Below, piece by piece: positions 14,145 to 23,510 of a stretch of DNA of 63,414 bases. The translations under genes were made by a program, and so were the position numbers. Numbering within the stretch: position 1 is the first letter of the stretch; each line of letters begins with the position of its first letter. Source of the DNA: an uncultured Clostridia bacterium (GTDB taxonomy: Bacteria; Bacillota; Clostridia; Christensenellales; Aristaeellaceae); NCBI GenBank assembly GCA_947565865.1, contig CANOHT010000016.1, positions 1 to 63,414 of the forward strand, given 5' to 3'. Under the pieces are notes generated by a model. That model was not told the origin of the DNA, searched no databases, and saw nothing but the letters and a program-made list of their open reading frames with translations.

Positions 14145-17100
14145 ATGAGCGTCAAGCGCATTTATGTGGAAAAGAAGCCGGCCTACGCCGTGGAAAGCAA
14201 GCAGCTGCTGTGGGAAATCCGGCACATTTTGCAGATCAAGTCCGTTACGGGGCTGCGGATGCTGAACCGTTATGACGTGGAAGGCGTGGCGGATGAACTG
14301 TATGAGCGGTGCAAGCCCATTGTGTTCTCCGAGCCCCAGGTAGACGATACCTACATCGCTCTGCCTGCGGGGGCGAAGGCCGTGTTCGCGGTGGAATATC
14401 TGCCCGGTCAGTACGATCAGCGGGCCGCTTCCTGCGAGGAGTGCATCCAGCTGGTGGGCCAGTGCGACCGTCCCACGGTGCGCAGCGCCCGGGTGTACCT
14501 GCTGGACGGCGACTTCACCGAGGATGAGCTGAACAGGGTGAAGAAGCACGTCATTAACCCGGTGGAGAGCCGGGAGGCCGACCTGGCTGAGCGCATCACC
14601 CTGCGCCAGCGGTATGAAACGCCTGACCATGTGGAGACCCTGACAGGCTTCACGGCCATGGATACGGCGGAAATCGGGGACTTTGTGAAGCGGTACGGCC
14701 TGGCCATGGACAGTGACGACCTGGCCTTCTGCCGGGATTATTTCGCCTCCGAGCAGCGCGATCCCACGCTGACGGAGATCCGCATGATCGACACCTACTG
14801 GTCCGATCACTGCCGGCACACCACCTTCCTGACCACCATCGATCATGCGGACATCCGCAAGGCGGCGGTGGAAAAGGCCTTCCAGCGCTATCTGGCTGCC
14901 CGGCAGACGGTCTATGGCGACAGGCAGCGGCCCATCAACCTGATGGACATCGCCACCATGGGCGGCAAGTACCTCAAGCGGATTGGCCAGACCCCCAACA
15001 TCGACGTCAGCGAGGAAATCAACGCCTGCTCCATCAAGATCGACGTGGACGTGAACGGCGCCACTGAGCCCTGGCTGCTGATGTTCAAGAACGAGACCCA
15101 TAACCATCCCACGGAAATTGAGCCCTTCGGCGGTGCGGCCACCTGCATCGGCGGCGCGATCCGCGATCCGCTTTCCGGACGTACCTACGTTTATCAGGCC
15201 ATGCGCGTCACCGGCGCGGCTGACCCGCTGAAGCCGGTGAGCGAAACCATGCCCGGCAAGCTGCCCCAGCGCAAGCTGGTGACCACCGCCGCCGCGGGCT
15301 ATTCCTCCTACGGCAATCAGATCGGCCTGGCCACGGGCCTGGTGGACGAGCAGTACCATCCCGGCTATGCCGCCAAGCGCCTGGAAATCGGCGCGGTGGT
15401 GGGCGCGGCGCCTCTTCGGAACGTCCGCCGGGAAGCTCCCGCGCCTGGGGATCAGATCGTGCTGCTGGGCGGGCGCACGGGCCGCGACGGCTGCGGCGGC
15501 GCCACGGGTTCCTCCAAGTCCCACAAGCTGGAATCCATCGAGACCTGCGGCGCGGAGGTTCAAAAGGGCAACGCGCCCACCGAGCGCAAGCTGCAGCGCC
15601 TCTTCCGGGACGGGGAGGTGACGCGGCTCATCAAGCGCTGCAACGACTTTGGCGCGGGCGGCGTGTCCGTGGCTATCGGTGAGTTGGCGGACGGCCTGAA
15701 AATCGACCTGGACCGCGTGCCGAAGAAGTACGACGGCCTGGACGGCACGGAGCTGGCTATCTCTGAATCCCAGGAGCGCATGGCCGTTGTGCTGGCCCCG
15801 GCGGACGTGGCGGCCTTCCTGGCGGCGGCCCGGCGGGAAAACCTGGAGGCCACGGTGGTGGCGGAGGTGACGGCGGAGCCCCGGCTGCGGATGACCTGGA
15901 AGGGTGCGACCATTGTCGATTTGTCCCGGGAGTTCCTGAACAGCAACGGCGCGGAAAAGCATACCGCCGTATCCGTTGACGAAGATGAGGTCAGGCAGGT
16001 TGCCTTCGCGGGGGATACGGTGTCGGAGAAGCTGGCCGCCATGGTCAGCGACCTGAACATCTGCTCCAAGAAGGGGCTGTCCGAGCGGTTCGATTCCACC
16101 ATCGGCGCGGCCACGGTGCTTATGCCCTTTGGCGGAGCGCGTCAGCTGACGCCCAATCAGGCCATGGTGGCCAAGCTGCCCGTGCTGGGCGGCGAGACCG
16201 ATACCGTTTCCGGCATGGCCTATGGCATGCACCCCGAGCTGCTGGAGCAGTCTCCTTACGAGGGCAGCTACCTGGCGGTGATCGAGAGTGTGACCAAGCT
16301 GGTGTGCGCGGGCTTTGACTACAAGCAGGCCTACCTCACCTTCCAGGAGTATTTTGAGCGGATGACGGCGGAGCCCACCCGCTGGGGCAAGCCCTTCGCG
16401 GCGCTGCTGGGCGCTTTCGACGCTCAGCTGGATCTGAACATCGCGGCCATCGGCGGCAAGGACTCCATGTCCGGCACCTTTGAAAAGATGGACGTGCCGC
16501 CCACGCTATGCTCCTTCGCGGTGGCTCCCGGCAAGGCCGGCGAGGTCATTTCCCCTGAGTTCAAGCAGGCGGGCCACGACATCCGCCTGGTCAGCTGCGG
16601 CGCCCACGATACCGCCGCGCTGACGGCCAACTATGAGGCGGTGCGCCGGGGCATCCTTGACGGCACCATCGTGGCGGCCTGGGCGCTGGGCCTGGGCGGC
16701 GTGGCGGAGGGTCTGTTCAAGATGGGTCTGGGCAACGCCATCGGCACCCGGATTGATGACGACTTTGACGGCGATCTCTTTGCCCAGCAGATCGGCGGGA
16801 TGCTGATTGAGTGCGCGGGAGAATGCGACCTGGGCGTGAAGGTGGGCGACACCATCGCGGACTGGGTGCTGGCCTATGAGGGCGACCGCATCGACCTCAT
16901 GCCCATGCAGGAGCTCTATGAGGGCAAGCTGGAGAAGGTGTTCGCTTACCGCGGCCATGACGGCGAAACCGCCGAGACCTTCACCTGCAAGGCGGAGGAG
17001 CGGGTGAAGCCGCGCCTGACTGTCGCGAAGCCTCTGGCGTTCATCCCCGTGTTCCCGGGCACCAACTGCGAGTACGATACCGCCAGGGCGGTGGAGCGGG

Positions 17101-17825
17101 CCGGCGGCCGGGCGGAGATCCTGGTCATCAACAACCTGACTCCCGATGCCATCACGGCATCCATCAAGGCGGCGGCGGACATCATCGGCCGCAGCCAGAT
17201 GATCGTGCTGCCCGGCGGCTTCTCCGGCGGCGACGAGCCCGACGGCAGCGCCAAGTTCATCACGGCCTTCTTCCGCAATCCTGCCATGAAGGACGCCGTG
17301 GCCGATCTGCTGGAGCGGCGCGACGGCCTGATGCTGGGCATCTGCAACGGCTTCCAGGCGCTGATTAAGCTGGGGCTGGTTCCCTTCGGCCGCATTGTCG
17401 ATACGGACGACCAGTGCCCGACCCTGACCTTCAACGAGATCGGCCGGCACCAGTCCATGCTGGTGCGCACGCGAATCGCCTCCAACAAGTCACCCTGGCT
17501 CAGCCGGTGCCAGGCGGGAGACATCCATACCATCGCCATTTCCCACGGCGAAGGGCGCTTTGTCGGCCCGGAGAAGCTGATCCGCGACCTGGCCGCCCAT
17601 GGGCAGATTGCCACCCAGTATGTGGATTTGTCGGGTTCGCCCAGCATGGACGCCCGGTTCAATCCCAACGCCAGCTACTGCGCCATTGAGGGCATCACCT
17701 CCCCCGACGGCCGTGTGCTGGGCAAGATGGGCCACACCGAGCGCAGCGGCGAATATCTGTACAAGAATGTGCCTGGCAACAAATATCAGCCGCTGTTTGA
17801 GGGCGGCGTGGACTACTTCAAATAA
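14145..17825 (+). CDS. purL: Phosphoribosylformylglycinamidine synthase PurL (with glutaminase)
   Basis: A 1226-residue single-chain FGAM synthase of the clostridial/streptococcal form, which converts FGAR, glutamine and ATP to FGAM. The synthase half has the conserved SDHCRHTTF (about 221-229), NETHNHPTEIEPFGGAATCIGG and later FGAGGVSVAIGELADG. The C-terminal glutamine amidotransferase has its nucleophile in GICNGFQ (Cys1067) and the His-x-Glu of SHGEGRF (His1134, Glu1136). The glutaminase is built in, so no separate purQ or purS is needed and none is seen. AGGAGGATAAGC precedes the start. The perfect terminator at 17852-17883 ends the operon. Confidence 0.97.
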   Translation: MSVKRIYVEKKPAYAVESKQLLWEIRHILQIKSVTGLRMLNRYDVEGVADELYERCKPIVFSEPQVDDTYIALPAGAKAVFAVEYLPGQYDQRAASCEECIQLVGQCDRPTVRSARVYLLDGDFTEDELNRVKKHVINPVESREADLAERITLRQRYETPDHVETLTGFTAMDTAEIGDFVKRYGLAMDSDDLAFCRDYFASEQRDPTLTEIRMIDTYWSDHCRHTTFLTTIDHADIRKAAVEKAFQRYLAARQTVYGDRQRPINLMDIATMGGKYLKRIGQTPNIDVSEEINACSIKIDVDVNGATEPWLLMFKNETHNHPTEIEPFGGAATCIGGAIRDPLSGRTYVYQAMRVTGAADPLKPVSETMPGKLPQRKLVTTAAAGYSSYGNQIGLATGLVDEQYHPGYAAKRLEIGAVVGAAPLRNVRREAPAPGDQIVLLGGRTGRDGCGGATGSSKSHKLESIETCGAEVQKGNAPTERKLQRLFRDGEVTRLIKRCNDFGAGGVSVAIGELADGLKIDLDRVPKKYDGLDGTELAISESQERMAVVLAPADVAAFLAAARRENLEATVVAEVTAEPRLRMTWKGATIVDLSREFLNSNGAEKHTAVSVDEDEVRQVAFAGDTVSEKLAAMVSDLNICSKKGLSERFDSTIGAATVLMPFGGARQLTPNQAMVAKLPVLGGETDTVSGMAYGMHPELLEQSPYEGSYLAVIESVTKLVCAGFDYKQAYLTFQEYFERMTAEPTRWGKPFAALLGAFDAQLDLNIAAIGGKDSMSGTFEKMDVPPTLCSFAVAPGKAGEVISPEFKQAGHDIRLVSCGAHDTAALTANYEAVRRGILDGTIVAAWALGLGGVAEGLFKMGLGNAIGTRIDDDFDGDLFAQQIGGMLIECAGECDLGVKVGDTIADWVLAYEGDRIDLMPMQELYEGKLEKVFAYRGHDGETAETFTCKAEERVKPRLTVAKPLAFIPVFPGTNCEYDTARAVERAGGRAEILVINNLTPDAITASIKAAADIIGRSQMIVLPGGFSGGDEPDGSAKFITAFFRNPAMKDAVADLLERRDGLMLGICNGFQALIKLGLVPFGRIVDTDDQCPTLTFNEIGRHQSMLVRTRIASNKSPWLSRCQAGDIHTIAISHGEGRFVGPEKLIRDLAAHGQIATQYVDLSGSPSMDARFNPNASYCAIEGITSPDGRVLGKMGHTERSGEYLYKNVPGNKYQPLFEGGVDYFK

Positions 17826-17851
17826 CATAGGACGGGAAAGCCAGTCAGCAG

Positions 17852-17883
17852 CTCAAAAAAGTGGCATTTGCCACTTTTTTGAG
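17852..17883. terminator. Strong terminator of the purine operon
   Basis: A perfect 15-bp inverted repeat, 17852-17866 with 17869-17883, core AAAAAAGTGGC/GCCACTTTTTT. The A and T runs make it work in both directions. Its GTGGC/GCCAC core recurs at 28891-28920 and, in part, at 59099-59127. Confidence 0.9.
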
Positions 17884-18073
17884 TTGTGCCCGGCCCTTTG
17901 GGTGTCGGGAAGCGGTTTCGTATGAACCATCGCCTCAATCGCCGCGCGGGGGCCGCACCTTGTTGTATCGCCCTGACGGGGCTTGCTGACTGCCGGCGGA
18001 CAGTCTGCCGCCGCAGGTTTGGCATTCCCGATGGCATTTGGACTTTTCCGACAATCTGCAGGCTGGTTTTCCC
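17884..18073. other. Gap between purL terminator and purB promoter
   Basis: About 190 bases without a gene. The sequence has short GC-rich inverted segments (CTGCCGGCGGACAG) but no recognisable RNA element. Confidence 0.5.
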
Positions 18074-18102
18074 TTGCAATCCGCGGCGCTTTCCTGTACA
18101 AT
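18074..18102 (+). promoter_or_regulatory. Sigma-A promoter of purB
   Basis: TTGCAA at 18074-18079, a 17-base spacer and TACAAT at 18097-18102. purB is therefore expressed from its own promoter after the purL terminator. Confidence 0.8.
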
Positions 18103-18139
18103 AGGACATGACGATGATTCACCAAGGAGGACAAGACCC

Positions 18140-19573
18140 ATGGCGCACGATGCCTATATCAGCCCCTTTTCCACCCGCTATGCCAGCAAGGAGATGCAGT
18201 TTATTTTCTCGGATGACAATAAATTCCGAACCTGGCGCAGGCTTTGGATCGCCCTGGCCAAGGCCGAGCAGCGGCAGGGGATCGCCATCACCGATGAGCA
18301 GATTGCCGAATTGGAGGCCCATGCCGAGGATGTGAACTATGATGACGCCCTCCGCCGGGAGAAGGAGTGCCGCCATGACGTCATGTCCCATGTGTACGCC
18401 TATGGCCTGCAGTGCCCCAAGGCCGCCGGCATCATCCACCTGGGCGCAACCTCCTGCTATGTGGGCGACAATACCGACGTTATCATCATGCGGCAGGGCC
18501 TCAAGGTGGTGCGGCGCAAGCTGCTGAACGTCATGGCGCTGCTGGCGGATTTTGCCGAGAAATACAAGGCCATGCCCGCCCTGGCCTATACGCACCTTCA
18601 GCCGGCGCAGCTGACCACCGTGGGCAAGCGGGCGACCCTGTGGCTGAACGAGATGTACATGGACCTGATGGAGCTGGAGCACCGGGCGGATTCCCTGGCG
18701 CTGCTGGGCAGCAAGGGTACCACGGGCACCCAGGCCAGCTTCATGGAGCTGTTCGGCGGGGATAGCGCGAAGATCAAGGCCGTGGAAAACGACATTGCCC
18801 AGGCCATGGGCTTCAGCCGGGTGGTGCCTGTTTCCGGGCAGACCTACTCCCGCAAGATGGACTACATGGTGGTGTCCACCCTCTCCGGCGTGGCGCAGAC
18901 GGCCAGCAAATTCGCCTACGACATGCGTCTGCTGGCCAACTTCAAGGAGATGGAGGAGCCTTTTGAGAAGAGCCAAATCGGTTCCTCCGCCATGCCCTAC
19001 AAGCGCAACCCCATGCGCTGTGAGCGGGTGAACGCCCTCAGCCGCTATGTGATGGTGGATACCCTCAACGCCGCGCTGACGGCAGGGACGCAGTTCTTCG
19101 AGCGCACGCTGGACGATTCCGCCAACAAGCGCATCGCCGTGGCCGAGGCCTTCCTGGGCATCGACGCCATCCTGAACATCATGATGAATGTGTGCGACGG
19201 CCTGATGGTGTATGGCAAGGTCATCCGCGCGCGGGTGATGAACGAACTGCCCTTCATGGCTACGGAGAACATCATGATGGACGCGGTGAAGAAGGGCGGC
19301 AACCGCCAGGAGCTCCACGAAAAGCTGCGCGTTCATTCCCAGGCTGCGGCCCGCGTGGTGAAGGAGGAGGGCGGCGCCAACGACCTGATCGACCGCATCT
19401 GCGGCGACCCCGCCTTCCTGGTCACCCGGGAAGAGGTGGAGGCCATCCTGCAGCCCGAGCACTTTACCGGCCGCAGCGAGCGGCAGGTGGAGGAATTCCT
19501 GACGGAGATTATTCGTCCGCTGCTGAAGGCCAACGCCGACGTGCTGGGCGAAAAGCAGGAGCTGCATGTCTGA
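18140..19573 (+). CDS. purB: Adenylosuccinate lyase PurB
   Basis: A 477-residue lyase of the fumarase/aspartase superfamily that releases fumarate from SAICAR and from adenylosuccinate. Seen are HDVMSHVYAYG, GATSCYVGDNTD, the THLQPAQ segment with its catalytic His, and the signature GSSAMPYKRNPMRCE (about 287-301). The family's usual length is matched. The start at 18140 has AGGAGG nine bases upstream. It completes the IMP pathway of the upstream operon and also serves AMP synthesis. A tautomerase gene follows after 19 bases. Confidence 0.97.
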   Translation: MAHDAYISPFSTRYASKEMQFIFSDDNKFRTWRRLWIALAKAEQRQGIAITDEQIAELEAHAEDVNYDDALRREKECRHDVMSHVYAYGLQCPKAAGIIHLGATSCYVGDNTDVIIMRQGLKVVRRKLLNVMALLADFAEKYKAMPALAYTHLQPAQLTTVGKRATLWLNEMYMDLMELEHRADSLALLGSKGTTGTQASFMELFGGDSAKIKAVENDIAQAMGFSRVVPVSGQTYSRKMDYMVVSTLSGVAQTASKFAYDMRLLANFKEMEEPFEKSQIGSSAMPYKRNPMRCERVNALSRYVMVDTLNAALTAGTQFFERTLDDSANKRIAVAEAFLGIDAILNIMMNVCDGLMVYGKVIRARVMNELPFMATENIMMDAVKKGGNRQELHEKLRVHSQAAARVVKEEGGANDLIDRICGDPAFLVTREEVEAILQPEHFTGRSERQVEEFLTEIIRPLLKANADVLGEKQELHV

Positions 19574-19592
19574 CGGATAAAGGAGAAGGATC

Positions 19593-19934
19593 ATGCCTTA
19601 TATCAGCACCACGGTCAACATCGGCATTTCCGGCAGGCGGGAGCAGGCTGTCAAGGAACGGATGGGCCGAGCCATCGAGCTGCTTCCCGGCAAAACGGAA
19701 AGCTGGCTGATGCTGCAATTTCAGGATAACGCCTCGCTGTACTTCAGGGGAAGCAATGAGCCCTGCGCCATCTGCCAGGTAAAGCTCTTTGGTTCGGCTG
19801 CCGAGGAGGATTACGCCAACCTGACCCGCGCGCTGACGGACATTCTTCAGGAGGAGCTGGAGCTGGACAGCGACCGGATCTACATCACCTACGAGGAGAT
19901 CGGAACCTGGGGCTGGAACGGCGGCAACCTGTAA
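19593..19934 (+). CDS. MIF/phenylpyruvate tautomerase-like protein
   Basis: A 113-residue protein of the macrophage migration inhibitory factor / tautomerase superfamily. It keeps the catalytic proline directly after the initiator Met (MPYIST), which becomes the N terminus after Met removal, and the length and trimer-type fold pattern (VNIGISGRREQAVKERMG, then YITYEEIGTWGWNGGN at the end) match phenylpyruvate tautomerase. GGAGAAGG lies before the start. It is probably co-transcribed with purB, but I see no functional link. The physiological substrate of bacterial members is usually unknown. Confidence 0.8.
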   Translation: MPYISTTVNIGISGRREQAVKERMGRAIELLPGKTESWLMLQFQDNASLYFRGSNEPCAICQVKLFGSAAEEDYANLTRALTDILQEELELDSDRIYITYEEIGTWGWNGGNL

Positions 19935-19943
19935 TGCCATAAA

Positions 19944-19992
19944 AAATTCCCCCAAGGCGCGGCCTGTCGGCGCGTATTCCTTGGGGGAATTT
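19944..19992. terminator. Bidirectional terminator between convergent genes
   Basis: AAATTCCCCCAAGG (19944-19957) pairs with CCTTGGGGGAATTT (19979-19992), with A and T runs on both sides. It serves the tautomerase gene and, on the minus strand, the malic enzyme gene. Confidence 0.88.
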
Positions 19993-20000
19993 GTAACTTG

Positions 20001-21170
20001 TCAGATGCGGGCAACGCCGGTTTCCCGGGCGGCCTGCATGACGGCATCCGCCACAGCGCGGGCAACCCGCTTGTCCAGGGCGTCGGGGAGGATGTAGTCG
20101 GCGGCCAGCTGATCGCCCACCAGCTTCGAAAGGGCGCGGGAGGCGGCCATCTTCATTTCCTCATTGATGCACCGGGCCCGGCAGTCCAGCGCTCCGCGGA
20201 AGATGCCGGGGAAGGCCAAGACGTTGTTGATCTGGTTGGGGAAATCGCTGCGGCCCGTACCCACCACCTTGGCCCCAGCGGCCAGTGCCTCGTCGGGCAT
20301 GATTTCCGGGGTGGGGTTAGCCATGGCGAAAACGATGGGATCGGCGGCCATGGAGCGCACCATGTCCTGGCTCAGAACGCCCGGCGCGGAGACGCCGATG
20401 AACACGTCCGCGCCCTTAACGGCGTCCGCCAATGCGCCCCGCAGATGGCCGCGGTTGGTTACCTTGGCCATGGCGGCCTGGGCGGGATTCAGCTGCGTCA
20501 TGCCCTCGTCAATCACGCCGAAGCGATCCACCAGCGTCAGATGGCGAACGCCCAGGTTCAGCAGATGCTTGGCGATGGCGATGCCAGCGGAGCCCGCGCC
20601 GTTGAGGACGACTTTGGCCTTGCCAAGATCCCGGCCCGTGACCTTCAGCGCCCCCAGCAGGGCGGCGGCCACCACCACGGCGGTGCCGTGCTGATCGTCG
20701 TGGAATACGGGAATGTCGCAAATCTGCTTCAGCTTTTCCTCAATTTCAAAGCAGCGGGGAGCGGCGATGTCCTCCAGATTGACGCCGCCGAAGCTGCCCG
20801 CCAGCAGGGATACCGTGCGGACAATTTCGTCCACATCCTTGCTGCGGATGCACAGCGGGAAGGCGTCCACGTCGGCAAAGGCCTTGAACAGGGCGCATTT
20901 GCCCTCCATCACGGGCATACCGGCCTCCGGGCCGATGTCTCCCAGGCCCAGCACGGCGGTGCCGTCCGTCACCACAGCCACCAGGTTGGCCCGTCGGGTC
21001 AGCTCATAGGACTTGTCCACATCGTCGTGAATGACCATGCAGGGCTCGGCCACACCCGGGGTGTAGCAAAGGGAAAGATCGCGGCGGTCGTTGACGGGCG
21101 CCCGGCTGACGACCTCGATTTTCCCATGCCATTCGTAATGCTTCTGAAGGGACTCCTCGCGGATGCTCAT
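20001..21170 (-). CDS. NAD(P)-dependent malic enzyme (short form)
   Basis: A 389-residue malic enzyme, decarboxylating malate to pyruvate and CO2 with reduction of NAD(P). Visible are the YTPGVAEPC segment (about 34-42), the substrate and metal region VFHDDQHGTAVVVAAAL (about 154-170) and the dinucleotide-binding NGAGSAGIAI (about 190-199), followed by ANPTPEIMPDEA. The length is that of the short bacterial form without the phosphotransacetylase domain of MaeB. Cofactor preference cannot be read safely. The gene stands alone, convergent with the tautomerase gene and divergent from the methyltransferase gene, with a promoter at 21242-21270. Confidence 0.93.
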   Translation of the reverse strand: MSIREESLQKHYEWHGKIEVVSRAPVNDRRDLSLCYTPGVAEPCMVIHDDVDKSYELTRRANLVAVVTDGTAVLGLGDIGPEAGMPVMEGKCALFKAFADVDAFPLCIRSKDVDEIVRTVSLLAGSFGGVNLEDIAAPRCFEIEEKLKQICDIPVFHDDQHGTAVVVAAALLGALKVTGRDLGKAKVVLNGAGSAGIAIAKHLLNLGVRHLTLVDRFGVIDEGMTQLNPAQAAMAKVTNRGHLRGALADAVKGADVFIGVSAPGVLSQDMVRSMAADPIVFAMANPTPEIMPDEALAAGAKVVGTGRSDFPNQINNVLAFPGIFRGALDCRARCINEEMKMAASRALSKLVGDQLAADYILPDALDKRVARAVADAVMQAARETGVARI

Positions 21171-21183
21171 GTCTGCTCCATCA

Positions 21184-21199
21184 GGCGGAAGGCTCCGCC
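21184..21199. repeat. Small hairpin upstream of malic enzyme
   Basis: GGCGGA/TCCGCC with loop AGGC. It lies in the 5' leader of the malic enzyme transcript and resembles the other intergenic mini-hairpins. Confidence 0.5.
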
Positions 21200-21241
21200 C
21201 CGCCCTTGCCCCTGGGCGTCGGGGTGTTTGTGTTCCATAAC

Positions 21242-21270
21242 AGTTTACCCTGAACAGGGGTGTTTGTCCA
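21242..21270 (-). promoter_or_regulatory. Candidate promoter of malic enzyme
   Basis: Read on the minus strand: TGGACA (21265-21270), 17 bases, TAAACT (21242-21247). The -35 matches five of six consensus bases, the -10 four of six. Confidence 0.55.
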
Positions 21271-21301
21271 GTCCATTTCGCAAAATTCGGGAGGAATGTT
21301 C

Positions 21302-22135
21302 ATGGTCAGCAAGCGGGAGAAGCTTTACCAGGCGGTGGAAAGGCTGAAGGGACTGCGCTGCCCTGTGTGCGGCGGCGATGTGGAGCGGGCAGGGGAGGCC
21401 TTTGCCTGCGCCAGGGGGCACAGCGTCAACGTCCATCGCAAGGGGTGCCTGAACGTATTGTCGGTTCCCATTGAAAGCTGCTATGACAGGGGACTGTTTG
21501 CCGCGCGCCGTCAGGTGTTCGCGGCGGGCTGCTATGCGCCGGTGGTGGAAGCCGTGGAGGCCCTGCTGCCGGAAGGGAAGCACTGCCTGCTGGATGCCGG
21601 CTGCGGTGACGGCTGGTATCTGAACGCGCTGCTGACCCGCCATCCCGACTGGTGCGGCGCCGGTGTGGACATCAGCCGGGACGCGATCATAGCGGCTACG
21701 GATCAGCCCTGCGCGGCGGTGTGGTGTACGGCGGATCTGCGCCGTCTGCCCTTCCGGGACGGCTGCTTCACCGCGGTGCTGGATGTGCTGACCCCGGCCA
21801 GCTACGCGGAATTTGCCCGGGTGCTGACGGATGGCGGGCTGCTGGTGAAGGTCTATCCGGGGCGGGAATATTTGCGGGAGCTTCGGGCGGCACGCGGTCT
21901 TCCGCCCTATGAGGAGGGCCAGGTGGACGCCTATCTGCGGCAGAAAACCACGGTGATGGGGGAGAAGCGGGTGACGGCCGCGTGGCCTGTCACGCCGGAA
22001 TTGTGGCGCAGCTTTGTCTGGATGACGCCCCTGAACCAGGATCTTTCAGCGGAGGAAAAGGAGGCTCTGGCCGTCAAGCCAGCCGATACTGTAACGATTG
22101 ACCTCCATGTGGCCGCCTGTCGATGGCGGGCGTAG
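21302..22135 (+). CDS. 23S rRNA (guanine-N1)-methyltransferase, RlmA type
   Basis: A 277-residue SAM-dependent methyltransferase with an N-terminal zinc-binding motif: Cys20, Cys23, Cys36 and His40 (CPVCGG, CARGH), followed by HRKGCLNVL. This arrangement is typical of RlmA(I/II), which methylates G745 or G748 of 23S rRNA. The SAM site reads LLDAGCGDGWYLNALL (about 98-113). In the RlmA(II)/TlrB branch the enzyme contributes to tylosin resistance, but the branch cannot be told by eye. The start at 21302 has CGGGAGGA just upstream; the earlier in-frame GTG at 21260 lacks one. It converges on the exported-protein gene across the terminator at 22163-22190. Confidence 0.85.
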   Translation: MVSKREKLYQAVERLKGLRCPVCGGDVERAGEAFACARGHSVNVHRKGCLNVLSVPIESCYDRGLFAARRQVFAAGCYAPVVEAVEALLPEGKHCLLDAGCGDGWYLNALLTRHPDWCGAGVDISRDAIIAATDQPCAAVWCTADLRRLPFRDGCFTAVLDVLTPASYAEFARVLTDGGLLVKVYPGREYLRELRAARGLPPYEEGQVDAYLRQKTTVMGEKRVTAAWPVTPELWRSFVWMTPLNQDLSAEEKEALAVKPADTVTIDLHVAACRWRA

Positions 22136-22162
22136 ATGATGGCGCGGACACGGCGCAAAAGA

Positions 22163-22190
22163 AGACGGTGCGGTTATTGCCGCGCCGTCT
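22163..22190. terminator. Bidirectional terminator between convergent genes
   Basis: An 11-bp stem, AGACGGTGCGG (22163-22173) with CCGCGCCGTCT (22180-22190), loop TTATTG, followed by CTCTTT and preceded by AAAAGA. It serves the methyltransferase gene and the minus-strand ABC operon. Confidence 0.75.
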
Positions 22191-22218
22191 CTCTTTGGAT
22201 AGGAATGCAAAGGCTCCG

Positions 22219-23508
22219 TTACAGCCTGTCCTCCTCCAGCTGGCGAATTTTCCGGCGCAGCAGCGTTCCCTGCAGGATGCACAGGATCAGCAGCAGCGCG
22301 CACCCGCCGCCCAGGCCGTAGGCGAGATACGGCGCTGCGGCCTCTTCTTCAGCGGCGATCTCAGCGGTGAACTGGGCCGGGGGCTGTTCCACCGTCAGGC
22401 TGAGGGGAAGAGAAAGGGCCGTAAGGTTGCCGTCGGGGTCGACGGCTTCCACGTCCAGTGTGCCGGTGAAGTCGCCGGAAAGTCTCTTGTCCGGCGTGAT
22501 GGTCAGCTGGGCCTGCTTGGTTTCGCCCGGAGCCAGCGTCCCCACCAATACGCTCTGCTTTTCCACCATGCCGGGGAACGACACGGAAGCCAGCACGTTG
22601 AGCAGGTCGGCCCTGCCCATGTTCATCAGCGGCAGGGTGATGGTCAGTACATCCCCCGCCACCACGCTGGAGGCCATTTTCACGCCGCCCTGCTCCAGGC
22701 GCATGTCCTGGGTGACAGGCAGGGTGAAGCCTTCTGTCTGGGTGACGCTTTCCCCCAGGGCTGTCCAGCTGAGTTCAAATTGCAGCTGGTGAGGCGCGAC
22801 CGACGCCCGTGCCAGTACCGTGAGAGGGAAGCGGACGGTCGTGCTTTCCCCTGGCTCCAGGTCGGAAAGCTCCATCGCTTCGGCGCTTTGCGGGATGATT
22901 TCACTGCTTGCGTCCCGGACGCGGAGGACGGGCCGCTGGAAGGAAACCGTTCGGCAGGGGTTGGTCAGCGTGGCACTGACCCAGCCGTCCTCGCCAACCT
23001 TCAGCTCGGATTGCACGTCCGAAACGCGCATACGGGTGGTTTCCCCGCTGGGCAGTCCGTCCCGGACGCGGATGACGTAGGGCCAATCGACGCTGAGCGT
23101 ATCGCCCTCTGCCGTCTGTCCGGCGACGCGGATAACGCAGGCGTAATCCCCGTTGCGCCTGTCCGGGTACAAATCCAGCGTCATCCGTACCGCGTAAACG
23201 CCCTCGCCCGAGGGCTGGGTTTTCACTGTCATGGCCTGGGGCTTGAAAGGAGAGAGGTCGTCGCATTGCATGATAAGGGTCGTCTGGATGGCGCCGCTGG
23301 CCTGGTCGGAGGTTAGAGGCAGCGCCAAGGTCAGCCGATGGTTGAAGATCGTCGGCTCATAGCCCTGCCGCCAGGGGCGGTTCATGCCCGGCAGAACCCG
23401 CTCCTCATCAAGGACGAAGGGGGCGGCTTCCTCCGCGTGGCCGCCGAAAAGGGGTACAAGAAACAGCACGGTCAGCAAAACCGCGATCCAATATAGTTTT
23501 TTCATCAA
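22219..23508 (-). CDS. Exported, membrane-anchored protein of an ABC export system
   Basis: A 429-residue protein with a signal peptide (residues 1-25, ending GGHAEE), a long extracellular beta-rich part and one C-terminal membrane helix (about 391-413) followed by a short basic tail. The ectodomain contains segments of the kind seen in CARDB/NEW3-like beta-sandwich domains, for example LSDLEPGESTTVRFPLTV and VLVGTLAPGETKQAQLTI, each with the PGE turn. It is the last gene of the minus-strand group and begins two bases before the permease stop region, so it is likely part of the same transporter. I do not recognise a named family. Possible roles are an adaptor or sensor for the permease. Confidence 0.75.
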   Translation of the reverse strand: MMKKLYWIAVLLTVLFLVPLFGGHAEEAAPFVLDEERVLPGMNRPWRQGYEPTIFNHRLTLALPLTSDQASGAIQTTLIMQCDDLSPFKPQAMTVKTQPSGEGVYAVRMTLDLYPDRRNGDYACVIRVAGQTAEGDTLSVDWPYVIRVRDGLPSGETTRMRVSDVQSELKVGEDGWVSATLTNPCRTVSFQRPVLRVRDASSEIIPQSAEAMELSDLEPGESTTVRFPLTVLARASVAPHQLQFELSWTALGESVTQTEGFTLPVTQDMRLEQGGVKMASSVVAGDVLTITLPLMNMGRADLLNVLASVSFPGMVEKQSVLVGTLAPGETKQAQLTITPDKRLSGDFTGTLDVEAVDPDGNLTALSLPLSLTVEQPPAQFTAEIAAEEEAAAPYLAYGLGGGCALLLILCILQGTLLRRKIRQLEEDRL

Positions 23509-23510
23509 GT

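Noticed and set aside
12555..16232. A 1225-residue open frame on the minus strand opposite purD and purL
   Set aside because: It is the shadow of GC-rich genes with biased third positions. The composition is His/Gln/Gly/Arg-rich with no domain, and the plus-strand genes are certain. Similar frames at 46265-50068, 50290-52512, 44221-46242 and 39152-40705 were rejected for the same reason.
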